DNA of 64,000 bases from an uncultured Hyphomonas sp. (lineage in GTDB: Bacteria; Pseudomonadota; Alphaproteobacteria; Caulobacterales; Hyphomonadaceae). Location of the stretch: assembly GCF_963675305.1 (NCBI RefSeq), contig NZ_OY776147.1, positions 620,001 to 684,000 of the forward strand. The letters are read 5' to 3'. Shown one piece after another: positions 1-8,854 of this stretch. Position numbers and translations under genes: made by a program. The stretch's first letter is position 1. Every line of letters begins with the position of its first letter. The notes beneath the pieces are model-generated. The model saw only the letters and a program-made list of their open reading frames with translations. It searched no databases and was not told the DNA's origin.

Positions 1-950
1 GCCAGCAGGTCGCGCTGGTCGGTCCGGGCTGGCAGGGGGCACTGCCGGAGGGCGCTATTCGCCTGGACTCGCCGACAAACACAGTGGCGCTGCTCGGGCG
101 TATCCGTGTCAGTCCCGAAATCCCGGAAGACGTGGCAAAGGCGCAGGCCCTTCTCGATGCGGTAGAGGTGGCGCCGCTGAGCACGATGATGGACCTACCG
201 GTGCCGGCAGGCACCGTACCGGGGCAGAGCTATGAGCTGATCGACCCGAATGCGCGGCAAACGCTCGCGATTTTCGACAATTACCGCGAAATTCTCCGGC
301 GCAATCCGCCCTACGGAAAAGACGCCTACGCGGCGGATATCTTCGAGGAAATCATTCCGGGCGCCGGCCTGGAGCCCAATCCGGTCTTTATGGCGGGGCT
401 GAAGGAAACGGCGCGGGATAGCCAGCGCATGATCCGGACGACTCCTCTGGCATCTCGCCTGCGTGGCTGGAGCATGACCCCGCCGGAGGTCTCCACGCCA
501 GACTGGTCGTGGCTGCTGCGGGCAGCGCTGACGGAGTACGGCATCCTCGTGAACGTGAAAGAGGAATCCGTCTACATCACCACGACGCTGGATTCGGATC
601 GGAAGAATATGACGGGCGGGGAGTCCTATGAGCTGCGGCTTGCGTCACCGCCTCCCGTCAAGGAGTTCTGGTCCATCACCCTGTACGATATGGCAACGGC
701 GCAGCTGATTGCGAATGATTGGGACAAGTTCCGGATCGGCGACAACACGCCGGGCCTGAAATATGAGGAGGACGGATCACTTCGTCTCTTCATCTCACCT
801 GAGCCGCCGAAGGACGCTGACTATGTCCCCAACTGGATTCCGAGCACCCGGGACAAGGATATCCAGTTGAACATCGTCATGCGGATTTACGGGCCGACCG
901 AAGAAATCCTCAGCAAGGAATGGTTCCCGGAAAACTGGCAGAAACAGTAA
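1..950 (+). CDS. DUF1254/DUF1214 domain protein (5' end outside window)
   Basis: The frame is open from base 3 and already reads VALVGPGWQGALPEG, a typical DUF1254 stretch, so the gene starts upstream and the GTG at 84 is internal. The last 120 or so residues are DUF1214-like (SPPPVKEFWSITLYDM, then NWIPSTRDKDIQLNIVMRIYGP). Proteins of this architecture are usually exported, and their function is poorly defined. The C-terminus EWFPENW before the stop is usual for the family. A strong hairpin follows the stop. The family call is confident; any biochemical role is unknown. Confidence 0.85.
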   Translation, partial: QQVALVGPGWQGALPEGAIRLDSPTNTVALLGRIRVSPEIPEDVAKAQALLDAVEVAPLSTMMDLPVPAGTVPGQSYELIDPNARQTLAIFDNYREILRRNPPYGKDAYAADIFEEIIPGAGLEPNPVFMAGLKETARDSQRMIRTTPLASRLRGWSMTPPEVSTPDWSWLLRAALTEYGILVNVKEESVYITTTLDSDRKNMTGGESYELRLASPPPVKEFWSITLYDMATAQLIANDWDKFRIGDNTPGLKYEEDGSLRLFISPEPPKDADYVPNWIPSTRDKDIQLNIVMRIYGPTEEILSKEWFPENWQKQ

Positions 951-971
951 CGCCATCCGGAGACCCAAAAG

Positions 972-1002
972 AAAAGGGCGGCCACCTGGTCGCCCTTTTT
1001 TG
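972..1002 (+). terminator. Rho-independent terminator after the DUF1254 gene
   Basis: Arms AAGGGCG and CGCCCTT enclose a 10-nt loop and are followed by TTTTTTG. The hairpin lies about 20 bases past the stop codon at 950. It may also serve the GIY-YIG gene that converges from the right, since the left side is A-rich. Confidence 0.75.
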
Positions 1003-1023
1003 TTTTGCTCTTTATCAGACGTC

Positions 1024-1578
1024 TCAGGCTGCAGATGCGCCGAGTGCCTGTTTCGCTTCCATCGCGCAGACACGGCGGCAATCAAGCAACATGGCGCGTT
1101 GCTTGTTTGACCATCCTGTCAGGTTCAACGGCGGTTTGAGGAGGGCAATCAGCTTGCCCTCGGCGGCGGCAATGTCGCCTTCGAACGGGATGCGCGCGAG
1201 CGTCAGGGAGCGGAACATCCATTCCGACAAGGCCGCTTCGCCTTCGACCGGGAAGCGGTAATTATAGTGGCTCTGCCATCGGCCGGATTTGTCCCGGGGC
1301 AGGGCGGTCAGATTCAGGTCGTCCTTCAGGAGGGCGCCCAGGGAGCGCCGGAGCGTGCTGCCGCTCGATCCGTTCTGCGGATAGAAATGGTCCCGCGCGG
1401 CAAACCCCTTTTTCGTCATGCCGACATACAGCAGTCCGTCCGGCGGAATATCGAGTTCAGGCAGACTGGCGCCGTCGTTCAGGTAGACTGCATACACACC
1501 TGTCTGAGCCGGTGAGGCCGGTGACCAGGCTTGCGCTGCCATCTTCAAAGAAGTGCGTATGTCTTCTGAAATCATCAC
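1024..1578 (-). CDS. GIY-YIG domain protein
   Basis: Protein of 184 residues with an N-terminal GIY-YIG-like core: GVYAVYL near residue 27 and GLLYVGMT near residue 48, matching the two beta strands that name the nuclease superfamily. The middle contains a basic stretch (STLRRSLGALL) and the C-terminus a conserved-looking WMFRSLTLARIPF/LKPPLNLTGWSN region. It is probably a stand-alone member of unknown role, either a nuclease or a DNA-binding remnant, because I cannot identify the full catalytic Arg/Glu set. It starts MM, so 1575 is an equally good start. Confidence 0.6.
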   Translation of the reverse strand: MMISEDIRTSLKMAAQAWSPASPAQTGVYAVYLNDGASLPELDIPPDGLLYVGMTKKGFAARDHFYPQNGSSGSTLRRSLGALLKDDLNLTALPRDKSGRWQSHYNYRFPVEGEAALSEWMFRSLTLARIPFEGDIAAAEGKLIALLKPPLNLTGWSNKQRAMLLDCRRVCAMEAKQALGASAA

Positions 1579-1623
1579 CGGCCCTTTCCGAGTAGGTGAT
1601 GATGACAGACAAGCGCTTATGTC

Positions 1624-1666
1624 GGGTTGAACGCTTTGGTTGAATTTCTTCTATCTGGTTCAACCC
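1624..1666. repeat. Inverted repeat between yeiH and the GIY-YIG gene
   Basis: GGGTTGAAC at 1624-1632 is mirrored by GTTCAACCC at 1658-1666, with a 25-nt spacer containing another GGTTGAA. It sits directly downstream of the minus-strand yeiH stop and upstream of the GIY-YIG start. It could be a weak transcription stop or an operator; there is no clear T tract. Confidence 0.4.
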
Positions 1667-1673
1667 GCACCCT

Positions 1674-2684
1674 TTATTGGATGTGCAGCCCCGTCAGAAC
1701 GAGGAAGCTGGCGCCGATCAGGACGGCAAGTGAGAGCACCCCGGCGGTCAGCACACGTCCGCCGCTGGCGAGGACGGCGCGCAGATCTACCATCAGGCCG
1801 AGGGCCGCCATCGAAACAAGGGTGAGCAGCGTTGAGGCCGCAGCGATCGGGGGCAGGGCGGCTGCCGGGATCAGATTGGCGCTGCGTAGGGCCATCATGG
1901 CGAGGAAGCCGATGATGAACCACGGCACGAGGCGGCTGAGGCCCGGGCGGCTGGCGCCTGCCGCTTTTCCGCCCGCAAGGCCGAGCAACAGGATCACCGG
2001 ACCAAGCAACAGCACACGGATCAGTTTGACCAGCGTGCCCACCTGCGTCGAGAGAAGGCCCACAGGCGCCGTCGCGGCCAGGACCTGCGGCACGGCATAG
2101 ACGGTCAGGCCCGCCAGCACGCCATATTGCCGTTCGCTCATATCCAGCTGCAGCTTGAACAGGGGCAGGAACAGAACAACGAGAATGCCGAGGGCGGCGG
2201 TAAAGGCGATGGAGGCCGTGACATGTTCCGACTCCGCCTCGATCACCGGCGCGGCCGCGACGATGGCGGAGTTGCCGCAGATCGAATTTCCGCAGGCGAC
2301 CAGAAGCGCCAGCTTGTGCGGCAGGCCGATCACGCGTCCGATGCCATAGCTGATCGCGATGGCCGCGAAGACGACCCCGGCAATCGCCGCCACCAGCGGC
2401 AGGCCCGCCTTGCCGATGGCCGCGGCGCTGACAGAGGCGCCAAGCAGCACGATGGCCGCCTCCAGCAACAGTTTCGAGGAAAAGTGCACGCCGGGGCGCA
2501 GCCGGTCGTGCAGGCCGAAAATCGTATGGAACGCCACGCCCAGCAGGATCGCCAGCACCAGCGCCTCAAACCAGGCGCGGCCGAACACCTGCACTTCCGC
2601 CACTTGCAGCCCCGCTGCCAGCAGGGCGATCAGCGCCGCCAGCACGAGGCCGGGCATGATGGATCGGGTGCGCTGGAACAGCAT
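1674..2684 (-). CDS. yeiH: YeiH family (UPF0324) putative sulfate/sulfite exporter
   Basis: Integral inner-membrane protein of 336 residues with about ten hydrophobic segments. The family hallmark region LLEAAIVLLGASVSAAAIGKAG is followed by the conserved ACGNSICGNSAIVAAAPVI motif near residue 150. Members are annotated as sulfate or sulfite exporters, partly from association with sulfur-responsive LysR regulators. The divergent LysR gene immediately upstream fits that pairing, as in the E. coli yeiE/yeiH arrangement. metY, a sulfur-assimilation gene, lies just beyond. The family is confident; the exact substrate is inferred. Confidence 0.85.
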   Translation of the reverse strand: MLFQRTRSIMPGLVLAALIALLAAGLQVAEVQVFGRAWFEALVLAILLGVAFHTIFGLHDRLRPGVHFSSKLLLEAAIVLLGASVSAAAIGKAGLPLVAAIAGVVFAAIAISYGIGRVIGLPHKLALLVACGNSICGNSAIVAAAPVIEAESEHVTASIAFTAALGILVVLFLPLFKLQLDMSERQYGVLAGLTVYAVPQVLAATAPVGLLSTQVGTLVKLIRVLLLGPVILLLGLAGGKAAGASRPGLSRLVPWFIIGFLAMMALRSANLIPAAALPPIAAASTLLTLVSMAALGLMVDLRAVLASGGRVLTAGVLSLAVLIGASFLVLTGLHIQ

Positions 2685-2732
2685 GGTTTCCGCCTTTCTA
2701 TGGACGGAAAACAGATGCCAGCATCAATCATG

Positions 2733-2748
2733 TTATTCTAACGAATAA
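2733..2748. promoter_or_regulatory. Palindromic operator in the yeiH/LysR divergent promoter
   Basis: TTATTC-TAAC-GAATAA is a perfect 6-bp inverted repeat with a 4-bp centre. Its ATTC-N4-GAAT core contains the T-N11-A pattern typical of LysR binding sites. It is almost exactly midway between the two divergent start codons, in an A+T-rich stretch. The likely ligand is the LysR protein encoded next door, controlling yeiH and itself; this is inferred from position and symmetry. Confidence 0.55.
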
Positions 2749-2784
2749 TCATGTACATACCATTCGAAAAAATTGGACGAAGAG

Positions 2785-3654
2785 ATGACCCTCGAACAAT
2801 TGCGCATTTTCGTGGCCGTGGCCGAGCGGGAGCATCTGACCCGTGCGGCGGCAGATATCGGTCTGACGGCCTCGGCCGTCAGCGCGTCGATCCGGGCGCT
2901 GGAGGCATATTACAATGTGGCGCTGTTCGACCGGGTGGGGCGCGGCATTGAGCTGACGGAAGCGGGCCGTGTCTTTCTGGGCGAGGCGAAGGCGACCTTG
3001 GCGCGGGCTGAGGCAGCGGGGCTGGTGCTAAGCGAACTGGGCGAGTTGCGCCGCGGCACGCTGCATGTGCAGGCCAGCCAGACGATTGCGAATTACTGGC
3101 TGCCGCCGCGCCTGATGCGCTTTCATGACGATCATCCGGGGATCGACGTCCGTCTGGAGGTCGGCAATACCCGGAGTGTCGCCGATGCCGTTCTGAACGG
3201 GCAGGCTGAGCTAGGCTTCATTGAAGGCGAGATCGATGCACCCGCCCTGCATGTCAGGCTGATGGCCAATGACGCAATGATGGTCGTAACTGACCGCAAA
3301 CATCCGTTTGCAGACGGGCATGCGCTTACGGATGCGGAGCTTGCTGCGGCGAAATGGGTGATGCGGGAAGCGGGCTCCGGCACGCGGGCGGCGCTGATGG
3401 ATGCGCTTGCCGGGCGAGGGCTCGCGCAGGCGGACCTGACCATCGCGCTGGAACTGCCGTCCAATGAGGCCGTTGTCTCGGCCATCCGCGGCACGTCCGG
3501 TGTGGCGGCGGTTTCAGGTGCGGTGGTCGCGCCCCTGATTGCCCGCGGTGATCTGGTGGCGGCGAACATGTCCCTCCCGGTTCGCCATTTTTATGCGCTT
3601 CATCATAAGGAGCGCCGGCTCAGCAAGGCAGCAGACGTGCTGTTGGGGCTCTGA
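2785..3654 (+). CDS. LysR-family transcriptional regulator
   Basis: N-terminal winged HTH (MTLEQLRIFVAVAEREHLTRAAADIGLTASAVSASIRALE) followed by a periplasmic-binding-like effector domain from about residue 85. I start at the ATG at 2785, which has GGACGAAG just upstream, rather than the in-frame TTG at 2773. It is divergent from yeiH, with a LysR-type palindrome between them, so it probably regulates that exporter. The effector could be sulfite, sulfate or a precursor, by analogy with YeiE/CysB-type pairs. A bidirectional terminator follows. Confidence 0.88.
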   Translation: MTLEQLRIFVAVAEREHLTRAAADIGLTASAVSASIRALEAYYNVALFDRVGRGIELTEAGRVFLGEAKATLARAEAAGLVLSELGELRRGTLHVQASQTIANYWLPPRLMRFHDDHPGIDVRLEVGNTRSVADAVLNGQAELGFIEGEIDAPALHVRLMANDAMMVVTDRKHPFADGHALTDAELAAAKWVMREAGSGTRAALMDALAGRGLAQADLTIALELPSNEAVVSAIRGTSGVAAVSGAVVAPLIARGDLVAANMSLPVRHFYALHHKERRLSKAADVLLGL

Positions 3655-3680
3655 GCGGTCCGATCTGACCGCCGCAAAAA

Positions 3681-3706
3681 AAAGGGCAGCCAATGGGCTG
3701 CCCTTT
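3681..3706. terminator. Bidirectional terminator between the lysR gene and metY
   Basis: AAAGGGCAGCC, loop AAT, GGGCTGCCCTTT: a near-perfect hairpin with an A tract on the left and T residues on the right. It can stop both the plus-strand lysR gene (ends 3654) and the minus-strand metY (ends 3729). Confidence 0.8.
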
Positions 3707-3728
3707 GTCTTTACTGAATGGGAAGGCT

Positions 3729-5015
3729 TCAGCCCGCCGCTTTCAGCGCCTGATCCAGGTCCGCGATCAAATCGTCGGCGTCTTCAATGCCGATGGAGAG
3801 GCGGACCGTGTCCGGCGAAGCACCGGCGGCGATCTGCTGCTCTTCCGTCAACTGACGGTGCGTGGTCGAGGCCGGGTGGATGACCAGCGAGCGGGCATCG
3901 CCAAGGTTCGCAACGTGACTGAACAGGTTCAATTCCGCGACGAATTTGGTGCATGCCGTGTAGCCGCCTTTCAGTTGCACGGTGAACAGCGCGCCAGCGC
4001 CTTTCGGGCAGATTTTCGGGATGCGGTCCTTGTAGGGGGAGCTGTCGAGCCCGGCATAGGTGACGCCTGCGACGGCCTCGTGCCCTTCCAGCCAGGCGGC
4101 GATCTTCTTCGCATTGGCAATGTGTTTCTCCATACGCAGCGACAGGGTCTCGATGCCCATCAGCGTGTAGTGCGCACCTTGCGGGTTCATCGTCATGCCG
4201 AGGTCGCGCAGGCCGATGGCGATGCCGTGGAAGGTGAAGGCGGCCGGGCCGAACGTCTCGTGGAAGGTGAGGCCGTGATAGGCCGGTTCCGGCTGGGAGA
4301 GGGACGGGAACTTGTCGCTGGCCGACCAGTCGAACTTGCCGGAGTCGACCACCGCGCCGCCGGTGACCGTGCCATTGCCGGTCATGTATTTCGTCAGCGA
4401 GTGAACCACCAGCGTCGCGCCATGATCAATCGGGCGGCAGAGGTAGGGGGTGGCCGTCGTATTGTCGACGATCAGCGGAATGCCGGCCTCGTCGGCGATG
4501 GCGGCAACGGCGTCGAGATCGGTGATATAGCCGCCGGGGTTCGCGATGGTCTCGCAGAAGATGGCGCGGGTGTCGTCATCGATCGCGGCTTTCACGGCGT
4601 CGAGGTCGTCGAAGTCGACAAAGGTGCACGACCAGCCGAAGCGTTTGAAGGTCTGGCTGAACTGGGTGATCGTGCCGCCATAGAGGCGCGTCGAGGCCAC
4701 AATATTGCGGCCGGGCGCCATCAGCGGGAAGAGGGCCATGATCTGCGCCGCATGGCCGGACGAGCAGCAGACCGCGCCCGCGCCGCCTTCCAGGGCCGCA
4801 ATGCGGTTCTGCAGCGCGCCGATCGTCGGGTTGGTCAGGCGGGAATAGATGTAGCCGACTTCCTGCAGGCCGAAGAGGGCCGCAGCATGGTCGGCATCGC
4901 GGAAGACATAAGCCGTCGTCTGATAGATCGGTACCTGGCGCGCGCCGGTGGCCGGGTCGGCCTCGGTGCCTGCGTGAATGGCCAGCGTGTCAAAGCCCTG
5001 CGGTGTGTCGGTCAT
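3729..5015 (-). CDS. metY: O-acetylhomoserine sulfhydrylase (MetY-type)
   Basis: PLP enzyme of the Cys/Met metabolism family, 428 residues, the usual length for MetY, which is longer than MetB/MetC/MetZ. It makes homocysteine from O-acetylhomoserine and sulfide in methionine synthesis. Visible motifs are TLAIHAGTEADP at the N-terminus, YSRLTNPT, the SSGHAAQ region, IVDNT (PLP-ring Asp) and HSLTKYMTGNGT carrying the Schiff-base lysine. It is adjacent to the putative sulfur exporter/regulator pair. I looked for a SAM-type riboswitch in the 112-bp leader and did not recognise one. Confidence 0.9.
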   Translation of the reverse strand: MTDTPQGFDTLAIHAGTEADPATGARQVPIYQTTAYVFRDADHAAALFGLQEVGYIYSRLTNPTIGALQNRIAALEGGAGAVCCSSGHAAQIMALFPLMAPGRNIVASTRLYGGTITQFSQTFKRFGWSCTFVDFDDLDAVKAAIDDDTRAIFCETIANPGGYITDLDAVAAIADEAGIPLIVDNTTATPYLCRPIDHGATLVVHSLTKYMTGNGTVTGGAVVDSGKFDWSASDKFPSLSQPEPAYHGLTFHETFGPAAFTFHGIAIGLRDLGMTMNPQGAHYTLMGIETLSLRMEKHIANAKKIAAWLEGHEAVAGVTYAGLDSSPYKDRIPKICPKGAGALFTVQLKGGYTACTKFVAELNLFSHVANLGDARSLVIHPASTTHRQLTEEQQIAAGASPDTVRLSIGIEDADDLIADLDQALKAAG

Positions 5016-5127
5016 GTCGTTTCCTCACTCGTATACCTGCGTTCTCTCCGCCGTCTTTAGGGGAGCGGCCGGGGCGCAGCAATGAGGAAAACTGACGTGT
5101 TCACCGCAGGTTGGCTGAAGGCTGCCT

Positions 5128-5979
5128 TTACTGGCTGAACGTATCGCAGGCGTTCGGATCGCCGGTGGTAAGACCGCGGCGCAGCCATTCTACGCGCTGG
5201 TCCGCCGTGCCGTGGGTGAAGGCTTCCGGCGTCACCTTGCCGGTCATGCGCTTCTGGATCATGTCGTCGCCGATGGCCTGGGCGGTGCGCAGACCCTCCT
5301 CGACATCGCCAGGCTCCAGCGCAACGGCGCCGTCTGAGACCTGCGCGGCATGGGCTGCCCAGACACCGGCATAGCAGTCGGCCTGCAGTTCCAGCGCGAT
5401 CGACCAGGCGTTTGCCTCTTCCTGGCTGCGGGCGGCCTGCTGGGCCTGGCGCACCTTGTCGCTGGCACCGGTCAGCTTCTGAACATGGTGGCCGAACTCA
5501 TGTGCGATCACGTAAGCCTTGGCGAAGTCAGCCCCGGAGGCGCCGAGCTGGGTCTGCATGTCCTGCCAGAAGCCGAGGTCCAGATAGACGGTCTGGTCAG
5601 CCGGGCAGTAGAACGGCCCCATGGCGGCCTGGCCATAGCCGCAGCCCGTGCCGGTGCCTTGTTCGTAGAGCACGACGGTTGGCGCGCGATAGCCGCGGAG
5701 CGCCTGGCTCCACACATCATTGATATTGGCGCCGATGATGTCGACGAACTGGCCCGCTTCGTCTTCCGGTGTGCCCCGGACGCCTTCCTGCGTGCTGGCC
5801 GCGTTGCCTGCCGACTGGTCGCCGACAATCTGGGCAACTTCCTCAGGCTCCAGACCCAGCACGAAATAGCCGATCAGGGCGATGATGATGACACCGATAC
5901 CGCCGCCCGCCACCTTGCCGGGGCCCATGCCGCGCCGGTCCTCGATATTTCCGCCCTTGCGTCCACCTTGCCAGCGCAT
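5128..5979 (-). CDS. Neutral zinc metallopeptidase, YpfJ family
   Basis: Starts MRWQGGRKGGNIEDRRG, the characteristic family opening, followed by one transmembrane helix (about residues 24-43, GGIGVIIIALIGYFVLGL). The catalytic domain lies on the periplasmic side and contains HEFGHHVQ, an HExxH zinc site, with ELQADCYAGVWA downstream supplying a further likely ligand. Residue count (283) is normal. The family is widespread but its physiological substrate is not known. Start choice is firm because of the conserved N-terminus. Confidence 0.88.
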   Translation of the reverse strand: MRWQGGRKGGNIEDRRGMGPGKVAGGGIGVIIIALIGYFVLGLEPEEVAQIVGDQSAGNAASTQEGVRGTPEDEAGQFVDIIGANINDVWSQALRGYRAPTVVLYEQGTGTGCGYGQAAMGPFYCPADQTVYLDLGFWQDMQTQLGASGADFAKAYVIAHEFGHHVQKLTGASDKVRQAQQAARSQEEANAWSIALELQADCYAGVWAAHAAQVSDGAVALEPGDVEEGLRTAQAIGDDMIQKRMTGKVTPEAFTHGTADQRVEWLRRGLTTGDPNACDTFSQ

Positions 5980-6088
5980 CCACCCACTCCTCAGATCCGC
6001 CGGGCGCCGCGCCCGGCCATTGCGGCTATCCTAGCATCCATGCGAGGACGAACCAGTCCGTTTGACCAGCGACCTCAGAGCAACCCGC

Positions 6089-6511
6089 ATGCACGATACA
6101 ATCACGCTCAGAACAACCGGGCAGGGGCTCTATGAATTCACCCAGTCCGTCCAGCACTTCCTGTCAAACGCCGCAGGCGGCGATGGGTTGCTGACCCTGT
6201 TCTGCCAGCACACGTCCTGCTCCCTTCTGGTGCAGGAGAATGCGGACCCCGACGTGCAGGCCGATCTGAAAGCCTTCTTCCGCCGTCTCGTGCCGCCGGC
6301 GAACGATCCTTCCATGAGCTATCTGGAACACCGCACCGAGGGGCCGGACGATATGCCCGCCCATATCAAGGCCGCACTGACGCAGACATCGCTTTCCATT
6401 CCGGTTGTCGGCGGCCGCATGGCGCTCGGCACCTGGCAGGGCCTCTACCTGTTCGAGCACCGCGACGCCCCGCACACCCGCCGCGTGGTGGCGCACTTAC
6501 TGGAAGGCTAG
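6089..6511 (+). CDS. yjbQ: YjbQ family (UPF0047) protein
   Basis: Small cytosolic protein of about 140 residues. It shows the family signature LTLFCQHTSCSLLVQENADPDVQADLKAFF and a C-terminal GTWQGLYLFEHR. E. coli YjbQ can act as a weak secondary thiamine-phosphate synthase, though its main role is uncertain. I use the ATG at 6089 (MHDTITLRTTGQGL), which matches the family start better than the upstream in-frame TTG at 6062. Its last four bases overlap the convergent midA gene. Confidence 0.85.
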   Translation: MHDTITLRTTGQGLYEFTQSVQHFLSNAAGGDGLLTLFCQHTSCSLLVQENADPDVQADLKAFFRRLVPPANDPSMSYLEHRTEGPDDMPAHIKAALTQTSLSIPVVGGRMALGTWQGLYLFEHRDAPHTRRVVAHLLEG

Positions 6512-7554
6512 AACCCGGCCGGAACCGGCAGGCCGCTGGAAGAGAGACAGATCGCCTTGAAGCGTTCGCCCATGTCTTTCGGATCGATCAGGCGCTGGGC
6601 GGCATTGAACATGGCTTCGGCATCGTCCGGGTTTGCCTTCACCAACTGGTTCAACCGCGCCTGCGCGCCGAGGCCCAGCAGGAACATGCCTTGCGGGGCC
6701 GGGCCGGCAACATCCAGTCCGATCTTGCGGGCAAGGCGTGCCAGCCGCCCGAAATCGACGTCCACCGTCAGGTCGGACTCTCCGGGCAGGGCGAGCGGGC
6801 TCACCTGCTGGCCATCCTTGTACGAACGGAGGCTGTCGCCCGGCGCGACATCTGCCGGGCCATAATCCACGAACAGGGCCCGGAACGGATCGGGCCGCGT
6901 GACGAGGTCTGCCAGCAGGATGTCGAGACCGGTCTGCACTTCGACGACGGCGCTTGTCTCGGCGGCGCCTTCCGGGGCGGCCTGTTCGTCGGCGGCGAGG
7001 CCGAAGACGAGCCCATTGTCCGCATCCAGTCCGATCACGCATTCGCGCCAGCCATTGCCGTCCTTGCGGAACTGCCGGGCGGGCAGGCAATCGAGATATT
7101 CATTGGCCACCAGCAGCATCGGCCCGGCGGGCACTTCTGCGAGCGTCGCGGCAAAGTCCGGCTGGGCCGCAGCGAGCGCTTCACGCTGGATTTCGCGCAT
7201 GGCGGGGGCGGGTTCCACGAGGGTGACGCGCATGGCGCGGGCGAAGTCCTCGCCGCCGGCGACCATGGCGAGACGCAGCGCATCCTGCATCAGGACGCCG
7301 CGGCCGGGGCCGATCTCGACAATGCGGATCTCGGTTGGTGATCCCAGCGCCTTCCACTCATGTACCAGCCACAGGCCGATCAGCTCCCCGAAGATCTGGC
7401 TGATCTCGGGCGCGGTGATGAAATCCTTCCCGATGCCGGGGCGCGTGGCGTAATAGCCCTGCGCCGTGTCATGCAGGCAGAGCTGCATATAGGTCGACAC
7501 AGGGATCGGGCCGCCCGTTTCGATCAGGCGGATGAGGCGGTCTTTCAGGGTCAC
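6508..7554 (-). CDS. MidA/NDUFAF7-family SAM-dependent methyltransferase
   Basis: Class I methyltransferase of the DUF185/MidA family (mitochondrial relatives methylate an arginine of a complex I subunit). Motif I is IRIVEIGPGRGVLMQDALR, preceded by the family's DFITAPEISQIFGELIG and followed by LLVANEYLDCLPARQF. Although the frame is open to 7650, I start at the GTG at 7554: it overlaps the lgt stop in a GTGA junction and gives VTLKDRLIRLIETGGPIPVSTYM, the normal N-terminus. It is therefore translationally coupled to lgt, a common alphaproteobacterial arrangement. Confidence 0.87.
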   Translation of the reverse strand: MTLKDRLIRLIETGGPIPVSTYMQLCLHDTAQGYYATRPGIGKDFITAPEISQIFGELIGLWLVHEWKALGSPTEIRIVEIGPGRGVLMQDALRLAMVAGGEDFARAMRVTLVEPAPAMREIQREALAAAQPDFAATLAEVPAGPMLLVANEYLDCLPARQFRKDGNGWRECVIGLDADNGLVFGLAADEQAAPEGAAETSAVVEVQTGLDILLADLVTRPDPFRALFVDYGPADVAPGDSLRSYKDGQQVSPLALPGESDLTVDVDFGRLARLARKIGLDVAGPAPQGMFLLGLGAQARLNQLVKANPDDAEAMFNAAQRLIDPKDMGERFKAICLSSSGLPVPAGF

Positions 7555-8507
7555 GCGTCTTTCGGGGCCTTCGGCTTCAGCGCATGCCAGACGAGCCACG
7601 CACCGCCCAGCCACATCGGGATGGACAGGATCTGGCCCATGGTCAGCCATTCCGGCAGGCCGTGGACGAAACTGTCCGGCATACGGAAATTCTCCACCAC
7701 GGTGCGCCCGAAGGCGTACATCAGGAGGAACAGGCCCGCGACGAGGCCCGGCCGCTTCAAGGCACCGAAACGCCAGATCAGGATGGAGAGCACAATCAGC
7801 GGCAGCCAGCCTTCCAGCGCTGATTCATACAGCTGGCTGGGGAAGCGTGCCGTCTCGACGCCGGTATAGACCCATTGGCCCGTCTCCCAGTTATAGGCCG
7901 GCGGCGTGGAGCCGCGCACGATGCCTTCCGGGAACACCATCCCCCAGGGCGAGTCCGTATGGCGGCCATAGAGTTCGGCATTGATGAAGTTCGCGATCCG
8001 GACGAGACCAATGCCGATCGGGGCGACGACGCCGGCAATGTCGCCGATGGAATAGAGGCTGACCTTCCGCGACCAGGCGAAGTAGACAAGCGCGACGGCG
8101 ACGCCGGAAATCCCGCCATGGAAGGACATGCCGCCATCCCAGATACGCAGGATCGTTCCTGGATCCTTCATCAGGACGTCGAACTGGTAGGGCACCATGT
8201 AGAAGAGGATATAGCCGAGCCGTCCGCCGAGGATGATGCCCAGGATGATCCAGAACATGATGTCGTCCAGCTGGTCCTTGGTCAGCGGGCTTTGCCCCCC
8301 GAACAGGGCCGGGCGTTTGATCATCGCCGCGGCATACCACCAGGCGAGGCCAATCCCGGCCATATAACCCAGCGCGTACCAGCGCAGATGGAACTTGCCG
8401 AGGCCGAGAAAACCGAAATCGATCGAGAAGAGGGCGGGGCTCATTTCAGGGAATGAAAGGGCACCAGCGGCCAGGTGCGCCCCCAGCAGCGTCATCGTGT
8501 CAAACAT
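7551..8507 (-). CDS. lgt: Prolipoprotein diacylglyceryl transferase
   Basis: Inner-membrane enzyme that transfers a diacylglyceryl group from phosphatidylglycerol to the lipobox cysteine of prolipoproteins, the first step of lipoprotein maturation. The 318-residue polytopic protein has the signature VRIANFINAELYGR with its essential arginine region, MSFHGGISG, and LGYILFY. Several lipoproteins encoded in this window (sugar dehydrogenase, RidA, M28 peptidase) would be its substrates. It is first in a two-gene unit with the downstream midA, overlapping by four bases. Confidence 0.95.
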   Translation of the reverse strand: MFDTMTLLGAHLAAGALSFPEMSPALFSIDFGFLGLGKFHLRWYALGYMAGIGLAWWYAAAMIKRPALFGGQSPLTKDQLDDIMFWIILGIILGGRLGYILFYMVPYQFDVLMKDPGTILRIWDGGMSFHGGISGVAVALVYFAWSRKVSLYSIGDIAGVVAPIGIGLVRIANFINAELYGRHTDSPWGMVFPEGIVRGSTPPAYNWETGQWVYTGVETARFPSQLYESALEGWLPLIVLSILIWRFGALKRPGLVAGLFLLMYAFGRTVVENFRMPDSFVHGLPEWLTMGQILSIPMWLGGAWLVWHALKPKAPKDA

Positions 8508-8596
8508 GCGGCCTCTTTTCCCTGTCTTGCCCCAGACCTATCTGTTACGGAAAGCGGCAGACAAGGTCAGCCACCCGCGCGCGAAGGAGTAGCCTC

Positions 8597-8854
8597 ATGG
8601 CGACGACAAATCCACTGCTCGATGACATTGCAGGTCTGATGACCGGCGCGCTCGGCGCGGCCCGGACCGCGGGCGAGGAAGCGAAGACGGCGGCCCAGTC
8701 CCGCGTACGGGCCATGATCGCCGATATGGACCTGGCCGGACGCGACGAAGTCGAGGCGCTTAAGGCACTGGCCGTCTCGGCGCTCGAAAAGGTCGAGGCG
8801 CTTGAAAAGCGTGTGGCGGAGCTGGAAGCCGCCGCAAATCAGGGCGACAACTGA
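8597..8854 (+). CDS. Accessory factor UbiK/BMFP family protein
   Basis: An 85-residue protein preceded by a good ribosome-binding site (GAAGGAGTAGCCTC-ATG). The N-terminal half is amphipathic (LLDDIAGLMTGALGAARTAGEEAKTAAQSR). The C-terminal half is a coiled coil (EALKALAVSALEKVEALEKRVAELEAA). That is the layout of BMFP/UbiK proteins, which in Enterobacteria assist ubiquinone assembly. It is divergent from lgt. The family is assigned by architecture and motif; the function in this organism is inferred. Confidence 0.75.
   Translation: MATTNPLLDDIAGLMTGALGAARTAGEEAKTAAQSRVRAMIADMDLAGRDEVEALKALAVSALEKVEALEKRVAELEAAANQGDN

Noticed and set aside
3693..5060. Long plus-strand frame of 455 codons
   Set aside because: It is antisense to metY, whose PLP motifs are unambiguous. 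The frame has no recognisable domain and no leader.
5016..5127. SAM-II type riboswitch upstream of metY
   Set aside because: I looked for the SAM-II core pattern in the minus-strand leader and found no matching stem and pseudoknot; the region is too short and unstructured.
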